A stretch of 64,000 nucleotides of DNA from Coffea arabica. Lineage: Eukaryota > Streptophyta > Magnoliopsida > Gentianales > Rubiaceae. Positions 22,601 through 35,724 of this stretch are shown here, piece by piece. Positions within the stretch are counted from its first letter, which is position 1; the number at the start of each line of letters is the position of its first letter. The stretch covers positions 16,576,466 to 16,640,465 of the forward strand of contig NC_092322.1 of the NCBI RefSeq assembly GCF_036785885.1, written 5' to 3'. Under the pieces are notes generated by a model. It saw only the letters and a list, made by a program, of their open reading frames with translations. It was not told the origin of the DNA and searched no databases. The translations under genes and the position numbers were made by a program.

Positions 22601-23299
22601 CATAACTTAAACATGGGCAACAGTTGATGCATAGAGCCAAACAATGGTTTGCCTGATAATGGTTCATAATTTGAGAGAAATTATAAGATAAAAAAAAAAG
22701 GACCTGAAGATAGTTCAGTCTTTACATGTACTTTTTATTAATTGGAAGAATTATATGTTTTAATGGGATTTTTGCTGACAATCGAGAATAAGAAATTCAA
22801 TTAATGGGGGTACATTAGGCATCAATAAAGAATGAAGTAAGATGATATATTATGTAGCAGAAAACAGATAGATATAGAGTCACACACAATTCAAATTCAA
22901 GAAAGAAACATGATTATAATAGTAATAGATAAATAGATATAGAGTGTCCTGCACAGAACAAGAATCTGACCACTGGTTAATCCATGTTTTTTTTAAACAA
23001 TATATATATCCTAAGAAGACTACTTCAAGCTCGGCAATGTGTTTCAAGAAAATCCACCAAAATTGCATATCAAACATATATTAGTCTTCAGCTGTAGGCA
23101 GGAAAATCCTACTATTAGATTATCCATATGTTATGCATAGCACAACCTGCCATTCATATGCTGAAGTAACTATAGTCATACAGAACCCTTGTTCCAAGCC
23201 GTGGGTAATTTTACTCCTGAAATAGCTTTAGAATGATATTATGGAATTACAGAGATTTTTCACCAATGTGGTACACAGGCTACTGGTGATCTTGTTTAC
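19619..23299. other. Intergenic region between PPR and receptor kinase genes
   Basis: No gene is supported. It includes a single Mutator-type terminal repeat remnant at about 19798-19915 (similar to the end at 55114), a (TC)n run near 20760-20775, a (TTTTA)n run near 21613-21640 and a poly(A) run near 21786-21802. Open frames up to 116 aa show no recognisable domain. Confidence 0.5.
19798..19915. repeat. Fragment of a Mutator-type MITE end
   Basis: It reads GGGGTAATTTCACAAACCTCC and then a passage with GGCTCCCCTCAGG, similar to the first 100 bases of the element at 55114-56009. The opposite end is not found nearby, so this is a truncated or very old copy about 180 bp upstream of the PPR start. 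Confidence 0.5.
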
Positions 23300-26200
23300 T
23301 TATCTTGCTTGAGACAACTGAATAGCTTCTTGATCTTGTGTATATTCATCAGCCCAAAGAAACTGATGGGACATGAGGGAGAATTCTTGATTTCTAACTT
23401 CTTCAAGCTGCTCCCACTCTGCCCATCTTGCAGACAATCCCACTCCCTGCAGCATGCTTACAACTTCTGCCATCGTTGGACGGTCTTCTGGTGAGTTCTG
23501 GGTGCAAAGCAAGGCAACCTGAAGAATTGTCTCGACTTCTTTGGCATCGAAAGTGTGCAAGTTCTCATCCACGATGTCCTCGAGCCTTTTTTCTCTCAGC
23601 AACTTCTTGATCTGGAGAATGACCAGAATTATCAAGATACTTGTAATCAACCCTCATCAATCTCAGCGTCTGGAGACACACCGAAATCTATGGAGAAGCA
23701 AAATAGCTAGTAGCATGCAGGGATGAAATCCAACTGAACACTAACTTCTTGACCAGTTTGAGCACATATTTCATCAAAATAGCAAGGAGAGTTGCTCAGC
23801 ACTGCAACTGAGACCATTTGTGTTTGGAACAGATACATGGATAGTTCCTTAACAACCTTACAGGTCTAAATACTTTCATCTATGTGTCTGCTTATAAAAC
23901 TTTCTAATCTCTTTGTAACGCATTTTGTAATTGACAAGTTGGTGACTCAAAGGTGGTGCCTGACAAAGCTTTCCAACAGTGAGTAAAAAGCCAGGCGTGC
24001 TATTTTGTTTGCACAAGATGTTTATTCTTGAAAAGTACAAGATCGAGGTCTTCTGGACTCGGTTGTTGCTAGAGATACAAACTATTACATGGTACAGCAT
24101 TTGGTACAATCTAGACTTAGTGCCACAAAAGATGTCAATTGCAAGGATGTGTAAGGTGATCCTTTTGGAGAACTAAAAGCTGAGAGGAAGAAAGTTAACA
24201 CTGAGATTAGAAAAAACACAGTAGGAAATCCAGAAGCAACTCAGATTCCACGTTTCAGCTCCTCAGTATAAGATCTACTTGCACACTGCACAAAATGATT
24301 TTTAAGCTTTCTATCCGTACTAGTCTATCCTGTTCTTTCTAATGACAGTTCTTCCATTAACCTGTTCCGTCTAGGGGATTAATGACGATTCTTGATTACT
24401 TGAAGTCAGCCAAGGCAAGGGCATTCTTATGGCTTCAGAATTCTGTTGGATGTTAAATTAGTACAAATCCCGAGTAGTACAAAGCTATAATACTCTTGGC
24501 TGACTTCCACTTTGAGGAATTAAATCCAATTAACCATATTGAATTTACAAGTTAAGGCTACTGACCCAATAAATATAAGGCAGAACACAGGAATAAGGGA
24601 AAAAACCTCAAACCTGGAATACAACAGGTAGAAACACACGTCACAAGTTAAGGCTACTGGACGAAATAAAATCCAATGGAAAAGGGAAAAAAAAAAAACA
24701 CACACACACACACACACACACACAGAGCAGCACACACTGAATTGAGTTGCCTTTCAAGAAAACCTTGAACATTGCCTCTGTCAAAGTAAGAAAAACTTAG
24801 ACGAATAATGTTAAATAAATTGATCAAACAGGCGAATTATAAATGTTCCAACGCTTTCTTTTTGATAGAATAATTCTGGTTCTCATTATTTCAATCTAGC
24901 CAAATCCCTTACGGATTGTAAACAGGGAGGAATTTCTCCAATCCACTCAATATTATCTACTGCCTCTCTTATAAACTGACCTAACCAAAAAGCAACCTCA
25001 ATTGCACCCCTCCTAACCTGTTGAAGTTTATGCCCATGAATTCGTATAAGAAGCACTTGGGCATCAGCAACTCTAATTCACCCCTTTCATTACGGCATTT
25101 GCTAAAAAAACATTGCAAGATCTCCCACAAACTAGGGGCGTAAGATTTATCAAAAGGTGTTGAGAAAGAATAAATCAAGGAGTTGGCCTATTTCTCATTT
25201 TCTCTATTCACACTCTACCCGTATATAATTGTCATATCATGAATTACAAACAAGAATATAACAGGAACATAACAGTAAAAGTCATCATCCAGGAGGATAT
25301 TCGCAGCCTTTAAATCCCGGTGAATGATTTTCGGATTGCAATGCTCATGCAGGTACTCCAGGCCATGTGCTGTACCAGAAGCTATTCTTTTTCTAGTAGG
25401 CCAGTCTAATCCCTTCTCTCCAGGTTTGAGGTCTATCACAGGATAAAAAATAGATACGTAACAGGTACTGATAAGTCATTCATAGAATTACAGGTTATGC
25501 ATAATAATAACTAGCAAATACAACAATTGCTCTGTATCCTTCAAACTAATTGTGTATTAATATAAACGGGTATTGTCACAAAATTCTACAGAAAATGAAA
25601 CCTGCTACAGAGGATAGACGCTAGTAAAAAGATTTCCATTTATACTTGCATCCTTGTTTAAGAACTTTTCCTTTCTCATGTATTCTTCTATATAAACAAT
25701 TTGGATACTTCTACAAAATGAGAAGCTATTAGAAAGGAATCTTCATTGTTCCATATATAAATTAAGTTTTTGTAAGACATCATCTTGTTTGATGAACAGG
25801 ACTTTCAAGCATTGTAAAACTGAACAGACATTGTTAGAGGCGAAAAAAAAAAGACAACAGCACAGAAACTAATTGTAAACTTGAGGGATAGCAATCAGTT
25901 ATCCTGGCCATTTTAGCACTCTGTCTCCTGAGGCACAAGGGGCATGATGATGCGACGGCAACCATACCTTCATCCGGCTTATCACCAGCTAAAACTCAAA
26001 CTCTTTCCTCTTCAATGTAGACTACTTTGCTTACTGTTTAACGTGCTAACATGCTGAGATCCAATACAGGTTTAGATCAAAAGGGTGTTGATTCCATAAA
26101 ACACGAGATGAGTAACTGTCGATTCACTCATGACTCAACTGGGGTTCATGTCAGTGGAGGAAATAAATCAGAAGAAAGGGATTCTAACTATAAGACCTCT

Positions 26201-29200
26201 AAACTGAGAACTTAATGAAAGAGAAAGATAGCAACTGTATAACTATCAAAAATATGTCAGTAAAATTTACATAAAAATTAACCTCAAATTCCATTTTCAA
26301 ACATTTATGAGAAAAGGAAAACAAGAAAAAGAACTTGTCCTTAAATTCCCAGTACCCTATTCAAATAGTTGGAAATGGGAATACAATGTCTTACTGACAT
26401 TGTCAATCTCAGAAGGGTAAGATAGCAACTCAATGGGCATTGAGTCAACATAGGGCACCCTTTACACATTTTCACTTCTCTCAGTACTATATCTCCAAGT
26501 TTCAATATCTATCCCAATCACAGAACAAAAAGTTCATGTATTAGCATGTTTATTTGAAATCACAAGTCTGAAAATGGTACATGAAACTCCTCGTTTCATT
26601 CCCAATATTACTATTTTTTTTTTATTTCGTCGCTCACATTTGCTTAATTAATTTTTTTTTTTACTAGTACAAATTTCAAAGGCATCTGAACTCCATGCAT
26701 ACTTCTAAGGTGAACTTAAGCTGAATATGAAACGATTCTAACACCAAAAGCATGTCGTAAGCTCAATGTGGAAACAATTCTACAAGGGCTTGTTGAACTC
26801 TCCAGAAAACTTATTACACAAAAAGAAGCTTCCAGCATGAGCAAGAAGCCTTGTCATTCTTAACACCATTCTCTCTGCAACACATGATCCCATGGCTCAT
26901 CAGTGCATGCAGAACAACAAAAGAATATCACTTCTCAACGTTGTTCATAGGTCACTAGGCATCTTACTTAATATTTCCTTTCTTCCACACCTAATTGTAA
27001 TAATCCATCATTTCCAAGCATAAGATACTTTACCAGAACACATTTGGCAGAGCTCTAGAAATTGCTCCTAAGATCGTTCTGAGAAAGCAGTCTTAATTAC
27101 TTCAACTAATTTCTTTTAAAATACATACACAACCTTTTCCATACTTTTGAATACATAACCAATTATCCCTGTCCAGTCTGATCTGACATGAGCCCCTCAC
27201 ACTTTACATCTTAACTTCCACGATATCTTGAAAATGAAAAGAAAAGAAAAGAAAGATAGAGATTAAACTTGCTAGGCTAGAACAAAGTTCATTGGGAACA
27301 ATTTGATGAGCCAGTAAGACCTTTCTCTTTTTGCAGATGCTGGCACAGTAGAAAGTTCAGCGAATTGGTACAGTTGTTATGGAATAAGTATCTTTCTTTT
27401 GAAATTATTATTGCAATCTAGCAACAAAAAAGTAACAATATTGAAGAATTCATAATCAAATTTAGTCCAATTAAGCAACTAAACCCAATAGTTGACTTAT
27501 TTATGGGTAGAACGACTAAAATTAATGGAAAGTCTCCTGGAAAAACCATTTTAAATTATGTCCAGAGAATATTAAATTGAGTACAATATTGACATCAATT
27601 TCAGATGACAAAACAATCAATGCATTCTTCTTCTGGTTAAACTGTGGAAGAATACCAGTGCCTACACAAGAACAGTTTATAACATATACCGGTAAAGAGG
27701 CTATTAATGTTGGCAGTTAAAGGGGAAGTGCACACTTGAAAAATTGGTCTTTAGTCATATTCAGTTTAACAAAAAAAAAATCAATAACCACGACTATACA
27801 TGTAACATAATAATTTGATGGCAATGCAAGAGAGTGGGCTAGAAAGCTTCTAAACTTTCAAACTCATTGCAGCTTTGATTCCATTTAGGAATTGGGGAAG
27901 TAAATGTAACAAATTTGCCCGCACTTGCCAGCAAATATTTCCTCCAAACCGTAGAACTGCAGCAATTGTTTGCAACTTTTACTATAAATACGCATCCACA
28001 AACAATGTTCAAATGAAGTTCCATTTCTCATATCCATTAAGTCAAATATTAGTTATCCAGACTAAGGGAGGCAAGTTGAAGTATTAACATCCATGAAAAA
28101 TGAAGAAAGAGAGACTGTACAAGATACCTCTTAAGCGATATGCCACACTGAGGTTCTGCATGAAAGGATAAACCAGGATTCTCTCAGAAGAGGTGGTACA
28201 AAATCCAATTAACCGGAGTAGATTTTTGTGAACTGCCACACTTATCAATTGAACTTCCCTAAGAAATGCGGCCTCTCCACCAGGACTGTGATAGTCTGTT
28301 AGGCGTTTCACAGCAACCTTTGTGTTATCTGAAAGCATGCCTTTATAAACTTTTCCAAAACCTCCTTGTCCAATAACACTGCTCTCACTGAAATTGTCTG
28401 TTGCAAGCTGGATTTCGCGCCAAGAAAACCTTCTCAGTTGTCCAAACGAAATCTTGCATTCATCTTCACCTGAAGAGACAAAAGATGCAAATGCCGGACA
28501 TTGAGTCAAAGCTTTCCAAAATATATTCTAGTAACCTGAAGTCATAAATGCCAGTTTGAAAGTTCATTAAAACGGAAGAGATTGTTATCCACAAATGATT
28601 GTCAATTTAAGCGGGAAGGTAATGCTTGCTTGTTGGTAAACAAATCTTAAATGCATATTCAGCAGTATGAATATTTGGCTATAGCTGTACATAGTGGATG
28701 ATTCATCTAATACTTAATAAACAGATAGTTATAAGTGAACTTCTCTGTTTGTTTATCTAATTATATAATTATTGGTATTTTGTCTATTTTATTGCTTATG
28801 GCGGGTAAGTTGGAAAATTCCTGTACTACCTTAATTCACAACTACAACAAAAATGAATCAAAAAAGCATGCTGTGTTGGAAAAATTAATGTTTACATCAT
28901 CTGGTGGTGCTCATTTTTTTCAGCAGCAGTATATAGTCATATTCAAGCTAATTTTAGGTGAACATGCAATCAACAGACTCATATTATAGTACATGGCACA
29001 TTAACTTGCGATTTCACGTTCCTAGATGAAAGTTCTCGAGATTTTCAAGTAAAAGATATCACAAAAGTCTGAAACGATCACAGGCCAAGTGTTGTCTCCT
29101 GCACGTGCACAACTGATAGCACTTTTTAACACTTCAAATCACTTTTTTTTTTAAGCTACAATTGATGATTTATTTGGATTTGAGTTTTTATTTCACTTTG

Positions 29201-32200
29201 AGTACCTGACTTTTCTAAGAAACTAATTTGAGAAGTGTCATTTGTCCTTAGTAGACAAGCTCCAAAGCTCTGCTAATACCAAATGTAGGCCACTGACAAA
29301 GGATAGCATCTAACCTTGGCTTAATTACCAAGCTTAGAGCAGCTCTACATTGTAGTCAAGTTGAAAGCAGGCTGCAACTGGGACAGGAAGGGGAAGGATC
29401 ACAATGTGAGACTGAAAGATTGAGATACATTAAGAATATTCCCAGGATGTTGCAGTGATATCTTGTTTAAGTGTGGCATTACTTAAATTACATGTTATTT
29501 AGATGATTCATGTACTTTTTAACAGTTAAAGGCTCAAATTAATATCACACTCACAAAAATCTTGAAGCTTATCTCTTTGTATATTATTTAGGTACCAATA
29601 ACCATTGATGGATGGAAACAAACTCCACAGTTGTGACACATCTTTGGATTTCTAGATTTCGGATACCATACAAAAAATAAGCTCATGACTATCCAAATCT
29701 CCTTTAAAGCATCTTCATGATGTAGACTAATGTCTAATAGAGCTATTCTATTCTGCAACTCCATCTTAAATGTTTTCCACAGGATTTATATCATGCTTGG
29801 CAGAAGTTTCAAATTTTACTTTACAGGAAGTTTAATAGCAGTAAGTACTACATTATTCATGGCATTACAGGAGCCTATAAGTATTTAAGAATTGTGTTTA
29901 TCCTCCTGATTCTATAGGTGACCAGATTAAAGAAATGGGGAGACAAGTGGAATCTGGTTGGACAGGCTTCAAGACCTGACAAGAAGTTTTAAATCTTTGT
30001 GCAGAACCCAACATTCCTAGTTACATCCTCGTATAGCTTCTACTGTTAGCAATTTTTAGCTAGGAGTTGATTTTCTGTTTACTGGTTTTAGGCCAACCGC
30101 CTGCCCCCTTTTCTTGTACTTGTAAAGTTATGAAGATATCAATAAAAGTATAGCAAAACACCATGATGCTTATTTCCAGAAACTGGCTCGAGATATCGTG
30201 TATTAGATGTTTCATATGTAAAATTTGAGTTTGAGGGGCAAAATGGCTACAAGACTACAAAGACTGGGATAGCAGCCCCAAGAGTTAAAGGTCTTGAGTT
30301 GAAATTTCTGCATTACAAATCCAGTAAAAAAGCTAAATTCAGAAAATGACTTCTGCAGTACTTTTCCGCTACAGCTAATTTTTCATCACAGACGTTCCAT
30401 GTCATGGCAATTCCTTCACTACGTTTTATCAATTTCTTTCACTTCTTTTCCCCTTGAACCTGAAGTTTTTAGACTTTTTACCTATCTTACACTACAAAGC
30501 CATCCCCACAACCACCAGTTTGGAATAGCCAAGACTGAATGGTTCAAGATTTCCCATCTGTTATAATATATTGACATCTCAAGATCTGGTTTCGAAATCT
30601 AGAAGCCTACTTAAGAAACATTTCTGCTCCTGGTATGAGAAGTTGGAGCAGACACAACTAGATACAACATTAACAAAGTAAGCCAAAAGCAGTGATTATT
30701 TAAAATTTAATCTGAAAAAATGGAAAATTGAAAACTTGCCTTCAACATCGACAAATACATCATGTTTGAACTTCCGTACTTTATGAAACTGGTGTAGAAA
30801 AGCACCCCCCAGCAATAGAAGAACGAATAAACCACAGGTAACACCAGTTATTACAACTTGGACCCTCTTTTTCTTGCCAGAAACTAATGAAAATCGAGAG
30901 ATCAGTTTCATGAGTCCAAAAATATGATCAAATAATGAAAGGAATCCAACTTATACAACCAATAGCCACACCTGGAACAGAAGAACTTGAAACACAAGGT
31001 TGCTGGAAAGCTGTGCCACAACTAAGATGTGTGCCTGTGAAACTGATTTATAATCCATAAGAAAAAAATAAACCACTGGAGGGAATGGAACAGAACATCA
31101 AGAAAGAATTCTCAGCAGTATGAGAAAAAAAACATAATAATTTTTGGCGATATCCTGATAATGCTTGGAAATGATATGGTTACAATGCTGCACACATTAA
31201 GCTCTTTTGATACTCTCCATGTACATCATGTCCAAATAGCAAGGCAAAGTAAGTTTCAATTCTATAACCCATCAAGGTAAAGTATTCGTCCTCTTTCGTC
31301 AAATCTGAGCATTCCTGGTAGTTCTCTTTCTTGACTAAAATCTATCGTACATTTTTGAGCACTAGCTGTTAGATGAAGTTGGAAACTTATGATAAAGTGG
31401 AGGCTGTGGAGGCCATTGTAAATGTGACAGGTAAAACTGTTTAACTAGTTTCAGTTCACCACTTACATGAGGAAGTTGAAGCTTAAATATTTGAAAATCT
31501 AACATGTTGAGATCTAAATTAATAGCTGAGAATTTCTATGCCAAAATCAATGAGAATTAATTTAAAACCAGAGACCAATGTTTTTCACATACCCTACCAA
31601 AACCAAAATCTGAGGAACAATATCATTAGAAAGGCTTCATTGTATGTTCTGATAGAGGAGAATCGCAGGATAGGATTAACATTAAAACAGTCAAGGACAA
31701 TCCTGATTACCTCTAAATTTAATGAACCAAAGAAGCACGAAAACTTCCAGTTATGACCATATGAAGCTAGTGTGCAGTTTAGGAGTCAACAGTCAGAGGT
31801 AAACATTTGAAGAGAAATGATGATCATGGAAACCTAGTCGTCAGAATTCGAGAGGAGAAAATAAACTGGTGGTAACTTACTTGAATGTGGGCAATGAAAA
31901 CAACTTAGTTGGAATTCTTCCAGTTAGGTCATTGGATGAGAGATCCCTACAATCCAATAAATGCAGGTGATACCCGAATAATCAAAAGGAAAAGAAACTG
32001 CACATACAATAAAAGAGAAGTTAAAGATCTCAAAAAAATTACTTACAATTGCATCAAGCTAGCGACATTAACAAGTGACTCTGGAATGGGTCCACTTAAG
32101 CGGTTTTCCTTCAGTATCCTGATGTAGAGGTGAAACTACATGTTCAGCACAATTAGTAATTGGGGAACAACGTTGCAAGAAAATTTTCAACATAAGACAG

Positions 32201-34505
32201 ATATGCAAAATTGAAGAAATTACTGAAGATCTTGAAAGCAAAAACAGAGAAGTAGGGAGTTCTTGAATGTTTAACAGCAGCTGAAGAAGAAATGCGCCTG
32301 ACGTACAGATGTTTAAGGTTTGAAAATTGGCCCCAAGTGGTTGGTATAGGACCAATAAATTTATTTTGTCCAAGATTCAGATTTTGCAGATTCTCCATGG
32401 CGCTAAGACAACCGGGCAAATCACCAGACAAGTTATTATCATGCAGATCCCTGCATGATTGCAGAGGCATGTAAGTTACATCAATAGAATGTGAAACACA
32501 ATGAAATCTTTATCTTTCTTAAACTCCAGCAAGGAGCAAATAATTTCCCTCAAACTTATCAAAGCTTAATTACTTATTTTAATAAAAAAATTTAACCACT
32601 TCCTTTAACTAAGTCAATACCCTACTAAGCATCAAAATTGCAGTTCTGATATTGGTGCAACATATGAATTTTCTAGTGAGTTTGGAACAACTTCTGTTGA
32701 TTAGTCCCTGCATAGCAAGAGCAAGAATACTCTTTTGTTTCTGTCCTTGACCCTTAAAGATTTCAATCACTTACTATGACCTAAGACAACACTTTCGCCA
32801 TGCTTCCAATATGGGCAAAGTAAATATAGGATGTCTCCTTAAGTTCTTGCATTGTTGCTGATAAAGGACTTAGGTTTCCCTAGGATTACAAACCTCACCA
32901 GTCCCTTCTTATGAGATTATCAAATCAGTCCCATGCATGACAAATGCCTATTTTCACAAGCAAATAGAAACCTAGTGAAGCAGCACCACTTAAATCAAGA
33001 TAAAAGTTTACAGAAGTAGAAACTGCCAAACAAAACATTTGCTTCCAAAACTAAGAGAGATACAAACATAGTGGAAACTTTACTAAGATGCAGAAACGTA
33101 CAATGTAACCAAGGATTTTAGTTTGGTTATGGATGGCGAGACAGTTCCTGAAAATCCTTTAGAAGCTAGGCTCCTGAACAGCATATTGTTCACAAAGTAA
33201 GTGGATAGAGAAAAGTGTTGAAACTAGGAATAAAACGTTAGATTACTAATAACAATTTTAAAGCAGAAAACTTACAGAGCCACGACATTCCCATTTAAAC
33301 ATGTAACATTAAACCAACTGAAACAAGGGCTCACAAAATGGAAATCCCAATCAACTCTGTTATTGGAATCATTCAAAGCTGTTAGGAATTCCATTAAAGC
33401 TTCACCTGAAACATTAGCATAAATGATAATTATCTCTCAGCAAAGAATGAAAATGTGCTGACAGGTTGAAACTTGTGTTTATCCAGAATGCAGGACCTTT
33501 TGATATAAGAAGGATATAGGTAACAAGGTTTTTCTTTACTGAAATAACTCCGATAAGGTTACGTGTTGTTACATTGCAACAAAATCAGTTAAACCCAAGC
33601 TGCATTCTATTTTCTGATCATTACATGATCAAAATTTTGACACATAATTTGGTACTATTAGAACTTGTCTTGTCCAAAATAATTAGACCTATGCTTTTCA
33701 ATCCCAATTTCAGGTTATTAGCTGTTATGATCTTCATGCTACTTTTTCTGAGCATGTTACATTTGTATGTAATGCTTCAATCCTGGATGAAAGGTGAATT
33801 GTGGAAGCAATATCAACACTCAATTCTCCTCTATTCTCATCTTATAGAAGAACTCAACAATATTTCAAAGTGCACAAACATTTAAAAAACTTTCATATAT
33901 TTCCACTAGAGATTTAACATCAAATATTTTTTTAAAAAAAACTCTATGTAAGGACAGAAGGTTCGCATCAAAGGATGAGTAAAAAATGATCACATATCAA
34001 TCAACTGTATTGCTTCTTCTCTAGCATTCTTCTTCTTCTTCATAATTTTGATGCCATGGACAATTGGTGCTGCGTCTTCATAAAATGAAAGCAGATATGT
34101 GCCCTTCTATTGAATATACTAATGGAAAAAGAGTCTTAAAGAAAAGTATGAACTTGTTGATGCTAGGACAGAAACAAGACATCAAAAGTTTTGATTGAAA
34201 GAAAGCCAAAGCTGCGATTAGCAAGAGTTATATCCAAATTGGTGAGTATCAGAAAATGATCCTGCAGTTTCTAATTCAGCAGTCCAAGCATAAGAACCAA
34301 ACAATGCATTGCTTACATCATTGCCATTCATAAAACTACAAATCTTTTGCCAAAAAACAGATTGAGACATACCTTCAACATCAGGCTTATTTGTTGAGTA
34401 AGTGCCACTGGAGAAAAGTAGGAGGAATATGAAACCGGCCAGTAGCTCCAAATGTGAATACCAAAGGAAAAAGGCCCTACTCATGTGACCCGTTCTAACT
34501 TCCAA
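23300..34505 (-). CDS. LRR receptor-like kinase (At5g63710 type), kinase domain partly deleted
   Basis: Exons placed from splice signals: 34373-34505 signal peptide (hydrophobic residues about 11-33), 33276-33405 LRR N-cap, 33102-33173, 32307-32450, 32047-32118 and 31881-31946 leucine-rich repeats, 30972-31042 juxtamembrane, 30740-30883 transmembrane segment (about residues 238-258), 28128-28469 kinase N-lobe (GQGGFG about 311-316, Lys in AVKR about 332), 25278-25432 catalytic loop (HRDLKAAN about 429-436), 23300-23611 C-terminus. Phases agree through 25278. After LLDDDF the family normally continues with DFG, activation loop and APE in the same exon; here unrelated sequence follows and I find no such segment down to 23611. 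As it stands the kinase would lack the metal-binding Asp and half the C-lobe. It may be a recent pseudogene or carry an assembly deletion. Confidence 0.8.
24698..24722. repeat. (CA)n microsatellite
   Basis: An uninterrupted CA dinucleotide run preceded by poly(A), within the altered intron of the receptor kinase gene. Confidence 0.9.
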
Positions 34506-35644
34506 GGAGGGCGCATTGGCTGATCCTTTACCTCGTTTAGGAGATTCTGTAGTAAAGGAAGATTCAAACAGAATGTTTCAACATGGATCAATAAAATGTA
34601 AAAAGTCTGTCAAGAAAAAAAAAAGAACAAAAAACACTGATGCTCATCATAGAACTTTGCTCATGCTTACACCTCTTTTGCAAACTATTACTGAAGTAAC
34701 TATTTGCATCATGCTTATCTAGTATTTCACACAACAGCAATGTTCATTATTTTTCCACTGATGTCAATTAAAATACACATTTAAGCCATCTCTGAATTAA
34801 ATGAGATATATTCATAACTCAACAACAGTCATTCAGGTGCTTGATAATTAATTGAGTCAAGATTATAGGAGTTCACATTCTCAGATTGTCCAGATCACTA
34901 GAACTTATAATAGGAATCTGTACTCTGAGATGTTCACAAATTTCAAATATTGCTTGGACCTTAGGAACAAGGGATATATGAATGTCTACACCTGAAAAAG
35001 GACAGCGTCTTTCGACAATCAATACATAATTTCCATCAAAGCTAAAGTGAATAACATAATCCATGTACAAATGATTTCATTTACAAGAAAGACTAGACCA
35101 TGACCCTGAGTACCGTTGCCCGTGCCAACATATATGGATTACTGTGACAAGTATCCTCAGTCTCTTTCAGATTATGCTGACCACAAACATCATCTGTTCC
35201 TCATCTAAGCCAATTCTTTTCCCTTTCTGAGCTGAATTCGTGGCTTAAGCAGCATGTTGAACTTTCCCTACTTAATCAACTGCCTTATGAAAAGAGTACT
35301 AAGAGTAGTTGCAGATCTGTGTTTCTTTTTTATGCTTGTCTTTGTGAGATACGCAACCTTTTTATTTACTGCCATGTAAAATGCAATCAGGAAGAAACAC
35401 TTAGAATAAACCAAAAAGCAATTAGAGGGAAGACACCAAAAGAAAGGACGAACATAATCAAGTCTCAAACCCCCGCCCACCCTTAAAAAAAAAAAAAATG
35501 CACACAGCTCGGATCCTGGTTAAGTTAACAAGCAAGCATTTACCAAGGCAGATTGCTGAGGAACAAGGCTTATCAAAAACATTGTAAACCTTCATTCACA
35601 CATTCAAAACCACACACTGACTTGAATAGAGCCTCTGATTCCAT
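34506..35644. promoter_or_regulatory. Upstream region of the receptor kinase gene
   Basis: It should contain the promoter and leader because the first Met is at 34505 on the minus strand. I see no conserved element I can name. Open frames up to 70 aa are not recognised. Confidence 0.35.
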
Positions 35645-35716
35645 CATTTCTTCACTTTTCTATCAAAGTGCTAAAAATGACATGCATTAGCACTTTGATA
35701 GAAAAGTGAAGAAATG
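35645..35716. repeat. Perfect 30-bp inverted repeat with 12-nt loop
   Basis: The left arm 35645-35674 and right arm 35687-35716 are exact reverse complements over 30 bases; the loop is 35675-35686. Pairing continues outward for 8 more bases on each side with two mismatches (35637 to 35724), giving a stem of about 38 bp. The transcript of either strand would fold into a long hairpin. It lies about 1.1 kb upstream of the receptor kinase start. It could be a tiny foldback transposon remnant or a young small-RNA locus; nothing in the sequence decides. Confidence 0.85.
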
Positions 35717-35724
35717 AAGGGATC

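Noticed and set aside
24520..24735. 71-aa frame with alternating Cys-Val
   Set aside because: Produced by the (CA)n microsatellite.
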